Origin: Myxococcaceae bacterium JPH2 | GTDB lineage: Bacteria > Myxococcota > Myxococcia > Myxococcales > Myxococcaceae | Reading direction: 5' to 3' | DNA: 64,000 nucleotides | NCBI GenBank assembly: GCA_016458225.1 | Contig: JAEMGR010000005.1 | Location: 124,001 to 188,000, forward strand | Shown here: positions 1 to 7,659 of the stretch, piece by piece | Layout of the letters: each line of letters starts with the position of its first letter | Numbering within the stretch: position 1 is the stretch's first letter | The notes under the pieces: generated by a model | Databases searched by the model: none | What the model saw: the letters and a program-made list of their open reading frames with translations, nothing else | What the model was told of the DNA's origin: nothing | Program-made: the position numbers and the translations under genes

Positions 1-291
1 CCGGACGACCTGGGGCTCGTTCTTCAGCGGTACTCCCGCCGCCTCTGCCGCGCACTCCAAGGTGAAGTCATCTGCAGTGGGGCCCAATCCGCCAGAGACG
101 ATGACGACGTCCGCCCGGTCGGCGGCCTCCACCAATCGATCCCGGATGTCCGACCGCACGTCGCCCACCAACACAACTCGCCCCACCTTCACGCCCAGGT
201 CGAAGAGCCGGGCCTCCAGGTAGCTGCTGTTCGTGTCCGTGACGAGGCCAGTGACCAGTTCGTCACCTGTGCACAGAAGTTCGACGCGCAT
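1..291 (-). CDS. cinA: CinA-family protein, N-terminal part (cut by window edge)
   Basis: First 97 residues of a competence/damage-inducible CinA-type protein; the rest lies beyond the left edge. The visible part is the MoaB/MogA-like (molybdopterin-binding) fold: GDEL at residues 9-12 and the loop SGGLGPTADD at 66-75 are hallmarks of the family. Full-length members often add a C-terminal domain with nicotinamide mononucleotide deamidase activity, which cannot be checked here. The ATG at 289-291 is chosen because the family motif begins right after it. There is no convincing Shine-Dalgarno; a TAGGAT hexamer lies 9 nt upstream. Family assignment is confident; the exact biochemical role is not visible. 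Confidence 0.9.
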   Translation of the reverse strand, partial: MRVELLCTGDELVTGLVTDTNSSYLEARLFDLGVKVGRVVLVGDVRSDIRDRLVEAADRADVVIVSGGLGPTADDFTLECAAEAAGVPLKNEPQVVR

Positions 292-868
292 GGGTGGGAC
301 ATCCTACCGGCTGCACAGGCCCAGAGCACGGACGACGCGTCCCCTTCACTCCGCCGAGCAAGCACTCGCCTGGAGTGTCCCTGCGCCATCGAGCGCGCTC
401 CCCTCTCTTTGCTGGCGCGGGGCCGTTGGGTTCCCCTCTGTGTCCCAATGGGAGGGGGCCCGATTACTGGGCGATTCATCCCATCGCTCAGCGCAGTTCC
501 TCCATGGGCGTTGGGGATGGGCCATTGGTCGAGGATGCGCGCCTCGCCCTCCGGGAAAGCACCACGGGGCTTTCTCTGCGTGCCCAAGCGCTGGGTCCGT
601 GCAGTTGGGTCCTTCGGTCAGCCGCGCGCCACACGCCAGGCCCCTTTGTTGTCGAGGACCTGCCCGTCGTCCTTTGAGCAGGCAGCCCAACGGACTCTTT
701 TCAGCATCATTCCTGCGGGTTCTTCAGCGATTGACGCTGCTCACAACTCCACACCGAACGTCTTCGCGACCTCGTGGAACCCGCCGAGCCACGGTGCGGA
801 ACCCAGCTGGCGCATCTTTGCCAGTACGAACTCTGGCAGTGAGGACTTGGGGTCCGGCGACCCGAACG
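292..868. other. 577-bp gap without a recognisable gene
   Basis: Lies between cinA and the acetyltransferase stop codon. Open frames exist on both strands, but their translations are Arg/Pro/Ser-rich, overlap each other, and resemble no family I know. At the right end a minus-strand frame (about 735-880) reads with a coding-like composition and ends FHEVAKTFGVEL-stop, perhaps the 3' remnant of a lost gene. Together with the neighbouring transposase remnant this suggests a degraded accessory patch. Confidence 0.4.
301..306 (-). promoter_or_regulatory. Candidate -10 hexamer of cinA (near-leaderless)
   Basis: TAGGAT on the minus strand, ending 9 nt before the cinA ATG. It fits the TANNNT pattern seen before many genes in this window. 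No clear -35 was recognised. Confidence 0.35.
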
Positions 869-1342
869 CTAACGAGTCCGCGTCTCCACCGGGATGTCGA
901 AGTGCAACACATCTTCTCGCGTGCCGAGGCTCGTGTAGAGCGCAATGGCCGGTTCGTCTCCGTGGTCGGCCTGGACGAACACGACATAGGCCCCTCGCTC
1001 GGCACCGAGTTGCTGGAGTTCTCGAATCAACGCTGTCGCAATGCCTCGGCGACGATGCGATGACGCCACTGCGAGGTCGTAGATGTAGATTTCGCTGCGC
1101 TCTTGCTCGAACTTCCGCAGTTCGTATGCCGCCAGCCCACCCACGACCGTCCCCTCGTCCATCGCCACGAGGGCAATGAATGAGTCTCCCGAGAGCAAGC
1201 GCCCAAAGTAGTCGGCACTCGGACGCGCTCGGCCATACGTCTCGACGTCTTCAAAGGCCTCGCCGAATACGGCCAGCATGCCGTGCATCAGCTCGACATC
1301 GGACGGGGCCAGGCGTTTGAGCATCAAAGGGGGCGTCTCCAT
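869..1342 (-). CDS. AAC(3)-I family aminoglycoside 3-N-acetyltransferase (GNAT)
   Basis: 157-residue GNAT acetyltransferase closely resembling the AAC(3)-I gentamicin/fortimicin acetyltransferases, which transfer acetyl from acetyl-CoA to the 3-amino group of 2-deoxystreptamine. The match runs over nearly the whole length: KFEQERSEIYIYDLAV at 77-92, the acetyl-CoA loop RRRGIA at 97-102, VQADHGDEPAIALYTSLG at 123-140, and a VLHFDI tail at 145-150. Length equals the family norm (about 155). It sits alone, flanked by non-coding DNA and an IS3 remnant, with no integrase or attC site seen, so it is probably a chromosomal relative rather than a cassette. ATG at 1342 is chosen; an internal ATG six codons later is possible. 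Substrate range cannot be predicted. Confidence 0.88.
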   Translation of the reverse strand: METPPLMLKRLAPSDVELMHGMLAVFGEAFEDVETYGRARPSADYFGRLLSGDSFIALVAMDEGTVVGGLAAYELRKFEQERSEIYIYDLAVASSHRRRGIATALIRELQQLGAERGAYVVFVQADHGDEPAIALYTSLGTREDVLHFDIPVETRTR

Positions 1343-1899
1343 TCGCCGAATCTACTTCGCAACTCCGCGGCACCACCAGAAGCGTGAGGCCTTGCGGTGG
1401 ATACGGTCTTCCGCGCCTCGCCGCCACGCCATCCTGGGCCGCCTGTGTTTGATTGATTCAGCGAACAGCGCGCTGTGCGCCCATCGGCATCACGCCTTGC
1501 CGAGACCGATGCCCACTTCGACCAATGGGTCGGGCCTCATGCTTGGGAGCGAACCGCCCTCTTCATTCTCACAACGTCGACCTGCTTGCCCTCGCGTCAG
1601 GATCCAACCGAGTCGTTCTTGGTGCGTGTGTTCAAGTCGCCCCAACACAGCAGTCGAGAATCCTCGGTGGACCTGCACCTCATGGATGAGACACGGATAC
1701 TCGAGCGGCCACCACGATTGCGTTTGAGTGAGAGTCACCGGCCTTGCTGATGCGGCCTGCGACTTCAGCTCGGCACTCCGCTCGTCCTCGACGGAGCTGA
1801 CTTGGCCGAGGACGGCGTGCGGCGCCTGTGGCGACAGAGCGCATCGATGACTTCTTGCATCCACCGCAGCTCTTCGGCTTCGCGCGTTGCGACGCCCCG
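1343..1899. other. 557-bp region without a recognisable gene
   Basis: Between the acetyltransferase and the transposase remnant. Several overlapping frames of 70-150 codons are open on both strands, but none has a recognisable motif or a coding-like composition. Probably decayed sequence of the same accessory patch. Confidence 0.4.
1349..1354 (-). promoter_or_regulatory. Candidate -10 hexamer of the acetyltransferase gene
   Basis: TAGATT on the minus strand, 6 nt before the ATG at 1342, with no Shine-Dalgarno between. Consistent with leaderless transcription; this is inference from position only. Confidence 0.35.
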
Positions 1900-2170
1900 T
1901 GAGCTTCACGCTGTACGCCGGCGAGGACTACCGGCAACCCCTGGCCTTCGGGGAATCGAGTGCAGCATGAGCCGCAAGTGCACCTGCTGGGACAACACCT
2001 TGACCGAGAGACTCTTCAGCACCTTGAGGCTGTGGCTCGTCCACGCTGCGGACTGCGCGACAGGGCCTCGCCACGCTCTTCGAGGACATCGAGAGCCTCT
2101 GCTGCCGTCGGCGCCGTCGCTCCCCGCTGGGCGACGTGAGCCCCGGAGGGTATGCGCGGCTCGACCCATC
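1900..2170 (+). pseudogene. IS3-family transposase (OrfB) 3' remnant, frameshifted
   Basis: Three plus-strand frames together rebuild the C-terminal part of an IS3-family DDE integrase (rve) domain. LYAGEDYRQPLAF from 1911 matches the usual YASxDYRxAL segment after the HSDRG motif. After a frame change, GIECSMSRK, WDN and ERLFSTL (about 1952-2060) match the near-invariant GIxxSMSRxGNxxDNxxxExFFSTLK block. After another shift, LFEDIES, RRRRRSPLGDVSP and YARL (about 2079-2160) match FxYIExxYNRRRxHSxLGYxSPxxYE. The N-terminal half, OrfA and terminal inverted repeats were not found. At least two frameshifts and substitutions mean it is dead. Lying next to an aminoglycoside acetyltransferase, it marks past mobile-element activity. 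Confidence 0.85.
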
Positions 2171-2232
2171 GGCAGCGCTGGCTACAGGGCCACGCTGTCC
2201 ACGGAGCTGGAACAAGCGCTGGGCCTTGGACT

Positions 2233-3078
2233 TCAGAGGTAAGCCGGGCCGTCGCTTCCGGGACCTTCGTCCTCGTCTTCGTCATCGTCGATGACCGCTG
2301 CGACGGCTGCGGCACCGCCTCCGACCTTGCGCGCCACCAGCCGATTGCCCACCTGCGCCGCCGACTCCACCAACCCCAGGAGCAAGTACACGAAGCTGTA
2401 GGCGACGAGGACCCACGCGGGATGGAACTGCCTCGCAATCACTCCGCCCGCGACCGCCATCACCCCACAGACCAGGGCCGTCTTCCTCGACGGCCGAGCG
2501 TCCTTGAACGTTCGATAGCGCACCGTCGACACCATCAACAGCGACAGCGCAACCACCGCCACCGCCACCGGCACCCGCGCGCCCACCGTCAAGGGCTCCC
2601 CCGCCGCCGCCACATGATGCGAGATGATCAACGACACCAGCACGCCCGCCGCCAACGGGATGGGCAACCCCACGAAGTAGCCGCCCCCACCCCCATGCGG
2701 ATCGCGCTGCGCCAACACGTTGAAGCGCGCCAGACGCATCGCCCCACACGCCGCGAACGCGAAGGAGATGAACAGCCCCAGGAACCCCATCGGCGCAAGC
2801 GCCCACTTGTACACAAGCAGGGCAGGCGCCGCCCCGAACGAGGTCACATCCGCCAGGCTGTCGAGTTGCATCCCGAAGTCGCTCTGCGTCTTCGTCAGTC
2901 GCGCCACTCGACCATCGAACCCGTCGAAGAACATCGCGAAGAAGATGGCCAGCGCCGACTGGTAGAACTGCACCGGACCCGCCTCGCCCGTGCACAGGGT
3001 GATGGCGTAGAACCCACAGAAGATCGACGTGACGGTAAACAGGTTCGGGAGCACGAACATCAGTTTCCGCAGCTTCAT
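2233..3078 (-). CDS. pssA: CDP-diacylglycerol--serine O-phosphatidyltransferase
   Basis: Integral membrane enzyme that makes phosphatidylserine from CDP-diacylglycerol and serine, the first step to phosphatidylethanolamine. 281 residues, starting MKLRKLMFVLPNLFT as in Gram-positive/alpha-type PssA. The CDP-alcohol phosphotransferase signature is complete: D52xxD55-G56xx-A59R60-x8-G69xxxD73xxxD77. Several hydrophobic segments follow. The C-terminus is a short acidic tail (VIDDDEDEDEG). The ATG at 3078 is preceded by a GAGGGAA Shine-Dalgarno. The IS3 remnant ends just downstream, so this gene borders the accessory patch. PgsA-like activity is the main alternative, but the N-terminus favours PssA. 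Confidence 0.93.
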   Translation of the reverse strand: MKLRKLMFVLPNLFTVTSIFCGFYAITLCTGEAGPVQFYQSALAIFFAMFFDGFDGRVARLTKTQSDFGMQLDSLADVTSFGAAPALLVYKWALAPMGFLGLFISFAFAACGAMRLARFNVLAQRDPHGGGGGYFVGLPIPLAAGVLVSLIISHHVAAAGEPLTVGARVPVAVAVVALSLLMVSTVRYRTFKDARPSRKTALVCGVMAVAGGVIARQFHPAWVLVAYSFVYLLLGLVESAAQVGNRLVARKVGGGAAAVAAVIDDDEDEDEGPGSDGPAYL

Positions 3079-3194
3079 CGTTCCCTCGACTTCCCCTGAT
3101 GGCCGTGAGTCCCGGCGACAGAAACGGCGAGGGAACGGACCTTAGCAGGGTTTTATTCGCTGCGTCGTCCGACCCGAGTCGGTAAGGAGACGAA

Positions 3195-4316
3195 ATGGGC
3201 GCCGTGCGGTGGGCCATGTGGGGGCTGGTCGCGGTGCTGGCCCTGGTGCTGTGGAACGTCGCCTGGGTGGCGCTCGTCAGGCGCTGGTACCGACTCCGAA
3301 CACCTCCCCCGCAGACCTTGCGGGCTCGCTGCGCGGACGGGTGGGAGCTGGCCGTCCATGTCCGCCGCGCCCCCGTTCGGCGCTTCCAGGAACCCGTCCT
3401 CCTGTGCCACGGGCTGGCCGCCAATCGATTCACGTTCGACTTCGAGCCTCCCTACTCCGTCGCCCACGCCCTCACCGAGGCCGGCTTCGATTGCTTCAGC
3501 GTCGAGTGGCGCGGCACCGGCCACTCTCGGCGCCCTCCGCCTGGCCGGCGCTACACCGACTTCTCCATCGATGATCACGTCCTCCAAGATGCCCCCGCGC
3601 TCCTCGCGCTCGCGTTGAAGGAGACCGGTGCCACGCGCGCATTCTGGTTGGGGCACTCGCTTGGCGGACTCGTGGGCTACGCGGTGGCGCAGGGCCCCGT
3701 GGCCGCTCAGCTCGCGGGACTCCTCGTGCTCGGCTCACCGGTGCACTTCAAGTCCGAGCCCTTCCTCCGCACCCTCATCTCCCTGGGCGTCCGTGCGGCC
3801 TGGCCCGGTCAGCTTCGCCAAGAATGGATGAGCGCCAGCCTCGCGCCCTTCCTCGGATACGTCACCCTGCCCCTGTCGGATCTCGTCGTGAACCCGAAGC
3901 ACATCCCGCCGCGGATCCAACGACAGGTCTACGCCAACATGATGTCGTCGATGAGCCGCAAGGTCCTGCTCCAGTTCCAGGATTGGATCGAGCACGACGC
4001 GTTCCGCTCGTATGACCGGCGCGTGGACTGGCGCGAGGGCATCTCTCGGCTCCAGCTCCCTGTGCTCGTCATGGGTGGCAGCGCGGACCGACTCGCCACC
4101 TCGCAGAACGTCGAGGCCCAGTACGCGCTCCTCACCACTCCCGACAAGTCCCTCCACGTCTTTGGTCGCGACCATGGCGACCAGCAAGACTATGGGCACG
4201 GAGACCTCATCTTCGGTCAGGGCGCCCCCACCGAGGTGTACCCCGTCATCCGGGAGTGGTTGGAGCGACATGCCACTCCGCTGGCCATCGATGCGGCCTC
4301 GGGTCAGAGCGCGTAA
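3195..4316 (+). CDS. Alpha/beta-hydrolase with N-terminal membrane anchor
   Basis: 373-residue alpha/beta-hydrolase. Residues 5-29 form a transmembrane or signal-anchor helix, placing the enzyme at the inner membrane. The oxyanion segment CHG at 71-73, nucleophile elbow GHSLGG at 153-158 (Ser155), likely acid Asp298 in GGSADR and catalytic His335 in YGHGD make a full triad. The family includes lysophospholipases, esterases and polyester depolymerases; the substrate is not predictable. The gene starts at ATG 3195 after a strong AAGGAG. It is divergent from pssA with 116 bp between them and converges on the beta-helix lipoprotein gene. Confidence 0.82.
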   Translation: MGAVRWAMWGLVAVLALVLWNVAWVALVRRWYRLRTPPPQTLRARCADGWELAVHVRRAPVRRFQEPVLLCHGLAANRFTFDFEPPYSVAHALTEAGFDCFSVEWRGTGHSRRPPPGRRYTDFSIDDHVLQDAPALLALALKETGATRAFWLGHSLGGLVGYAVAQGPVAAQLAGLLVLGSPVHFKSEPFLRTLISLGVRAAWPGQLRQEWMSASLAPFLGYVTLPLSDLVVNPKHIPPRIQRQVYANMMSSMSRKVLLQFQDWIEHDAFRSYDRRVDWREGISRLQLPVLVMGGSADRLATSQNVEAQYALLTTPDKSLHVFGRDHGDQQDYGHGDLIFGQGAPTEVYPVIREWLERHATPLAIDAASGQSA

Positions 4317-4384
4317 CGCGATCACCTTCGACGCGATGACTCCCCCTTGACGCATCCTCTGTGTGGAGGAGAGCGAATGAGTGC

Positions 4385-4451
4385 ACAGGGGCATGGCGCT
4401 CCGTGTGCCCTGTTCGAGTGGGCCTGAGCGAACGGGACTGTTCCGTTCAGG
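4385..4451. terminator. Two possible hairpins between convergent genes
   Basis: Between the hydrolase (plus) and the beta-helix lipoprotein (minus). ACAGGG at 4385-4390 can pair with CCCTGT at 4408-4413. A second imperfect stem runs 4423-4451 (CCTGA/TCAGG outside, ACGGGA/TTCCGT inside) and overlaps the minus-strand stop codon. Neither has a T tract, so any role as terminator is tentative. Confidence 0.3.
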
Positions 4452-5982
4452 GTCGAGGACTCGTGGTCGGCTCGCTGGGTCGCGTTTCCAGGCACAGGAC
4501 CTGCGTCTTCTCCAGATTCGGCGCGCGGACCCGACCGAGGATCACCTTCGTTCCGCTCTCGCACTCCGCCCAGAGGAAGGGCTCCGTGGGCTCCTCCACT
4601 CGCAGCCCATCGACCGACAACACGCCCCCGTTCATGGCCGCCAGCGCGTGTCCCTTTCCGCTCACTGAAATTCCATTCGCCTCCAGGTGAGCCTCGGTGT
4701 CCACGCTGAGCCCCGCCTGCGTGCACCCTCGAAGCGCGGCGTCACGGAGCAACACCCGCGCGGCCTGCGCCGCCCACACGCACGCTCCCTCCACATCGCG
4801 CACTTCGAGCCCCGCGACGTCCGCGGCCACCTCTCGCAGGTGCAGCCCTTCTCCCGTGTCTCCAGTCGCCGAGCGGACTCGCGTCACAGCGCCATCCCGA
4901 AGTCGCAGCGAGCCTCGCACCGCCACGAGCCCGTATTCCGCGGCACCGTCCACCCGCAGCCCACGAATCGTCACCTTCGAGTCCGTGAGCTGCACGCCCC
5001 CCAGGGTCCCACTCGCCTGGACCACCACGCCTTCCATCAGGACGTCCGACCCGGACACGCCGAGGCCGGCGCGCTCCGCTCGCACCGAAGTGAAGTCTCG
5101 CACCGCGACCTTCGCGTGCATCGACGTGAGGCCGTATTCATGTCCGAGCACTCGAACCCGACTGAGCGACATGCTCCCTTCGACGACGCTGAACGCTGGG
5201 CCGCGCCCTCCCTCCGCCACTGCGTTCACCAACTCGACCCACCCGCCGTCCTGCCCTACCGCAGTCTGGGTTCCGTCGAAGTGAACGTCCTGCAGTCTCG
5301 CTCGGCCTCCACCTCGCACTCGCACCGCGCGCCGATAGGGCCCCACGAACTCCGTCTCTCGCACGTCCAATCGAGGTTCACTTCGGGAGCCCTCCCGGGC
5401 CTCGACGTGAATCCCCACGGCGCTCGTTCCTCGAGGGTCCCTCACCTGGGCCTCGGCGTGCGGCCCGGTGGACTGCGCCCCTTGGGCCTCGAAGTGGCTC
5501 CGTTCCACCCACAGCGTTCCTGCCGTCAGGTGGATCGCCCCGTTCGACTGGCCGCTGAAGCGCGCTCCCTTCAGTCGCACCTCGGAGTCCGTGTCCAGGA
5601 CGAGTCCCCACTGTCCACCTTGGAACGCCAGGCCCGATAGCTCGGCGCGTCCCTCCAGGCGGAGCACCGCCTCGGCTCCGGCTTCGGCCCACACCACCGT
5701 GTCCTGGCCCGCGCCGATGAGCCGCGCCCCGTCAGGCACCCGGAACGGGCCGACGTACCGCCCCGGCGCCAGGTGCACCCGGGGACGGCCCGGCCGCGCC
5801 AGGGCCTCGGCCAGCGAGCGCAGGGGGTGCTCCCGCGAGCCGTCGCCGGATTCCCGCCCCGCCACGTCCACCCACACCGCCCCTCGCTCGCCAACCTCCG
5901 CCAGCGGGCCCGGGCTCGCGGACACCGGCCCTCGGCAGGCCGTCAGCACGAGGGGCACGTAAACGAAGAACCACCGGGACAT
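4447..5982 (-). CDS. Secreted lipoprotein with right-handed beta-helix (pectin-lyase-like) fold
   Basis: 511-residue predicted lipoprotein: hydrophobic start MSRWFFVYVPLVLTAC with lipobox Cys16. The region around residues 36-75 (VDVAGRESGDGSREHPLRSL, then VHLAPGRYVGPFRVPDG) is the typical DUF1565/PbH1 entry cap. It is followed by about 15 irregular rungs rich in Val, Leu, Gly, Asp and Ser (patterns like GVVVQASGTLGGVQLTDS), as in NosD/pectin-lyase folds. No lyase catalytic site is obvious, so a binding or structural surface role is as likely as carbohydrate cleavage. ATG 5982 lies 8 nt after TAGACT and has no Shine-Dalgarno. Confidence 0.75.
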   Translation of the reverse strand: MSRWFFVYVPLVLTACRGPVSASPGPLAEVGERGAVWVDVAGRESGDGSREHPLRSLAEALARPGRPRVHLAPGRYVGPFRVPDGARLIGAGQDTVVWAEAGAEAVLRLEGRAELSGLAFQGGQWGLVLDTDSEVRLKGARFSGQSNGAIHLTAGTLWVERSHFEAQGAQSTGPHAEAQVRDPRGTSAVGIHVEAREGSRSEPRLDVRETEFVGPYRRAVRVRGGGRARLQDVHFDGTQTAVGQDGGWVELVNAVAEGGRGPAFSVVEGSMSLSRVRVLGHEYGLTSMHAKVAVRDFTSVRAERAGLGVSGSDVLMEGVVVQASGTLGGVQLTDSKVTIRGLRVDGAAEYGLVAVRGSLRLRDGAVTRVRSATGDTGEGLHLREVAADVAGLEVRDVEGACVWAAQAARVLLRDAALRGCTQAGLSVDTEAHLEANGISVSGKGHALAAMNGGVLSVDGLRVEEPTEPFLWAECESGTKVILGRVRAPNLEKTQVLCLETRPSEPTTSPRP

Positions 5983-5990
5983 GGGGCCGC

Positions 5991-5996
5991 AGTCTA
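5991..5996 (-). promoter_or_regulatory. Candidate -10 hexamer of the beta-helix lipoprotein gene
   Basis: TAGACT on the minus strand, 8 nt before ATG 5982, with no Shine-Dalgarno. The same hexamer precedes the starts at 15191 and 27031. Confidence 0.45.
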
Positions 5997-6215
5997 CCCG
6001 ACGGGGCGTCCACCCACGCGATCAGACCCACCCGCCAAGTGATCGATTTTCCAAAGACATTCATCCCAACGCGATCATTCCCAAACCATTTCCAGCCAGT
6101 CCGGGGTGCGCCGGTGTGTCAAAAGATGCGATCAGACTCCTGTCTACGCTTTGTGTTTCAAGCGGCCAAATTTTCGTCCAGAGGCCGATTTTCCGGCTCG
6201 GGAGCGCCTGCTGCA

Positions 6216-6244
6216 TTGACAGTCGAAAGCGCGATTTGTTACCT
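6216..6244 (+). promoter_or_regulatory. Candidate promoter of the HU-family gene
   Basis: Perfect -35 box TTGACA at 6216-6221, with a weak -10 candidate TTACCT at 6239-6244 after a 17-nt spacer, about 50 nt upstream of the HU start. The 311-bp gap 5983-6293 is clearly more A/T-rich than its surroundings, as expected for the control region of an abundant DNA-binding protein. No other gene lies in this gap. Confidence 0.45.
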
Positions 6245-6293
6245 CCGCTTTCCGCTCGTTCAACGCCAGACAACGCACAGACGGAGGGGCGTA

Positions 6294-6563
6294 ATGACCA
6301 AGGCAGAGCTCGTGGAGGTGGTGGCAGCGCAGACGCGGCTGACCAAGAAGTCGGCAGCCGAGATTCTCGACATCGTCTTCACCAATATCGGCAAGGCGGT
6401 GAAGAAGGACTCGCGCTTCAGCTACCCCGGGTTCGGCACCTGGTCCATGCGCTCTCGCAAGGCCCGGAAGATCCGCAACCCGCAGACGAATGAGATGATG
6501 AAGCTCAAGGCGTCGAAGACCATCGGCTTCCGGCCGGCGAAGGAACTGAAGAACTCGCTCTAA
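6294..6563 (+). CDS. HU/IHF-family DNA-binding protein
   Basis: 89-residue histone-like protein of the HU family, which forms dimers that bend and compact DNA. MTKAELVEVVAAQTRLTKKS begins the N-terminal helical dimerisation part. The conserved GFGTW at about 46-50 leads into the DNA-binding arm, with the intercalating RNP (here RNPQTNE) at about 61-67 and the usual FRPAKELKNSL end. The arm is unusually rich in Arg/Lys (MRSRKARKIRNP). The frame is open upstream to 6039, but ATG 6294 is clearly the start: it follows a GGAGG Shine-Dalgarno and matches family length. Monocistronic, with a strong hairpin downstream. Confidence 0.95.
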   Translation: MTKAELVEVVAAQTRLTKKSAAEILDIVFTNIGKAVKKDSRFSYPGFGTWSMRSRKARKIRNPQTNEMMKLKASKTIGFRPAKELKNSL

Positions 6564-6592
6564 GAAGCGGCCGTGCGTGTGGCGGATGTGCT

Positions 6593-6636
6593 CATCAGGG
6601 GCGCTGACCCGAGGTCGTCGGGTGGCGCCCCTGATG
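6593..6636. terminator. Long hairpin shared by convergent HU and M23 genes
   Basis: CATCAGGGGCGC (6593-6604) pairs perfectly with GCGCCCCTGATG (6625-6636), 12 bp. The loop can add an ACCCGA/TCGGGT stem. There is no T tract. It starts 30 bp after the HU stop and lies inside the last 14 codons of the opposing M23 gene, so that gene's end codes for the stem. Likely a bidirectional terminator or 3'-end stabiliser. Confidence 0.6.
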
Positions 6637-7620
6637 CGTTGCGGGCCACGCACTTCCACCATGCGCCACGGGCTCCGAGCCCGCCGCATCCGGAGTCCCC
6701 AGCGCGTCCAGCGGATCCATGGACTCGCCGCCGTGCCACAGCTCGAAGTGCAAGTGCACTCCCGTGGCCAGCCCGGTGTCCCCCGCGAGGCCGAGCGCGT
6801 CCCCTCGCTCGACGACCTCGCCGGGCTGCACCAGCACCTGGGACATGTGGCTGTAGCGCGTCACCCACGGCCCCGCGTGCTGCACCTCCACCTGCAAGCC
6901 GTGGTCGCCGTTCCAGCCCGCGCGCAGCACCACACCCTTGGCCGCGGTGTAGATGGCCTGTCCCGGCCGCGCGGCCAGGTCCACGCCCAGGTGGCGCCGA
7001 CGCTCGTTGATGATGGGGTGCCAGCGCTCTCCGTAGAGGCTGGTGACCGTCACCGGCTCCACGGGCCAGACGAGCGTGGGCGGGCCTCCCACGGGCTCGG
7101 GCGGGTGCTCCAGGCGCCGCAGCTCGGCCATGCGCACCGCGAGCCCTCCCACGCGCAGCACGACCCCTTCCGCCAGGGCCGAGGACATGTCGCCGTACAG
7201 CCGCGCGTCCTGCTCCAGCTCGGCCTCCAGCACGCTGCGCGCTCGCGCGACGTCTCGTGAGTCCGTGCGCTCCACCGGACGCGCGAGGAACGCGTCCAGC
7301 GCGGCGTTCATCCGCTCCCAGTTCCGGGCCTCGTCCGCGGGCATCGCGCTCCCCCGCTTCACCTGCTTGCGGAGCGCCTTCGCCTGCTCGGCGAAGTCCG
7401 TCAGCGTGCGCTGAAGCTCCAGCGCGGGCTCGGGCGCGAGGAGGAGGGAACGCCCGCTTCCGGACAGCGCGTTCGTTCGCTCCCGAGCCTCGGGCATGGC
7501 CGTCGCGTCATCGGGCCGGCCACGCGCGGTGGCATACAGCTCGTCGAAGCTCATCTTCTCGGCGCGCGGCGTGGCGCACGCGGAGAGGAGCATCAGGGAG
7601 AGGACGGCAGGTCGGCGCAC
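6595..7620 (-). CDS. M23-family peptidoglycan endopeptidase, lipoprotein
   Basis: 341-residue predicted outer-envelope lipoprotein: signal peptide with lipobox LLSAC (Cys15), a helical middle region rich in Arg/Glu (about 40-175), then a LytM/M23 zinc peptidase domain from about 185. Zinc ligands are His210 and Asp214 (HLGVD) and His291 in HLHFE; His258 (SHMS) and His289 complete the site. All are present, so an active D,D- or glycyl-endopeptidase of the cell wall, or an activator of amidases, is expected. The last 45 residues are low complexity. The start appears to be GTG at 7620, with TAGGCT 9 nt upstream and no Shine-Dalgarno. Confidence 0.9.
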   Translation of the reverse strand: MRRPAVLSLMLLSACATPRAEKMSFDELYATARGRPDDATAMPEARERTNALSGSGRSLLLAPEPALELQRTLTDFAEQAKALRKQVKRGSAMPADEARNWERMNAALDAFLARPVERTDSRDVARARSVLEAELEQDARLYGDMSSALAEGVVLRVGGLAVRMAELRRLEHPPEPVGGPPTLVWPVEPVTVTSLYGERWHPIINERRRHLGVDLAARPGQAIYTAAKGVVLRAGWNGDHGLQVEVQHAGPWVTRYSHMSQVLVQPGEVVERGDALGLAGDTGLATGVHLHFELWHGGESMDPLDALGTPDAAGSEPVAHGGSAWPATHQGRHPTTSGQRP

Positions 7621-7629
7621 GACGGCAGA

Positions 7630-7635
7630 AGCCTA
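7630..7635 (-). promoter_or_regulatory. Candidate -10 hexamer of the M23 peptidase gene
   Basis: TAGGCT on the minus strand, 9 nt before the GTG start at 7620; no Shine-Dalgarno is visible in between. Confidence 0.35.
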
Positions 7636-7659
7636 CCATGCCGTCGCGGGCACTCACGT

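Noticed and set aside
869-2170. Integron or transposon carrying the acetyltransferase
   Set aside because: No integrase gene, attC site or paired terminal inverted repeats were seen; only one decayed transposase end.
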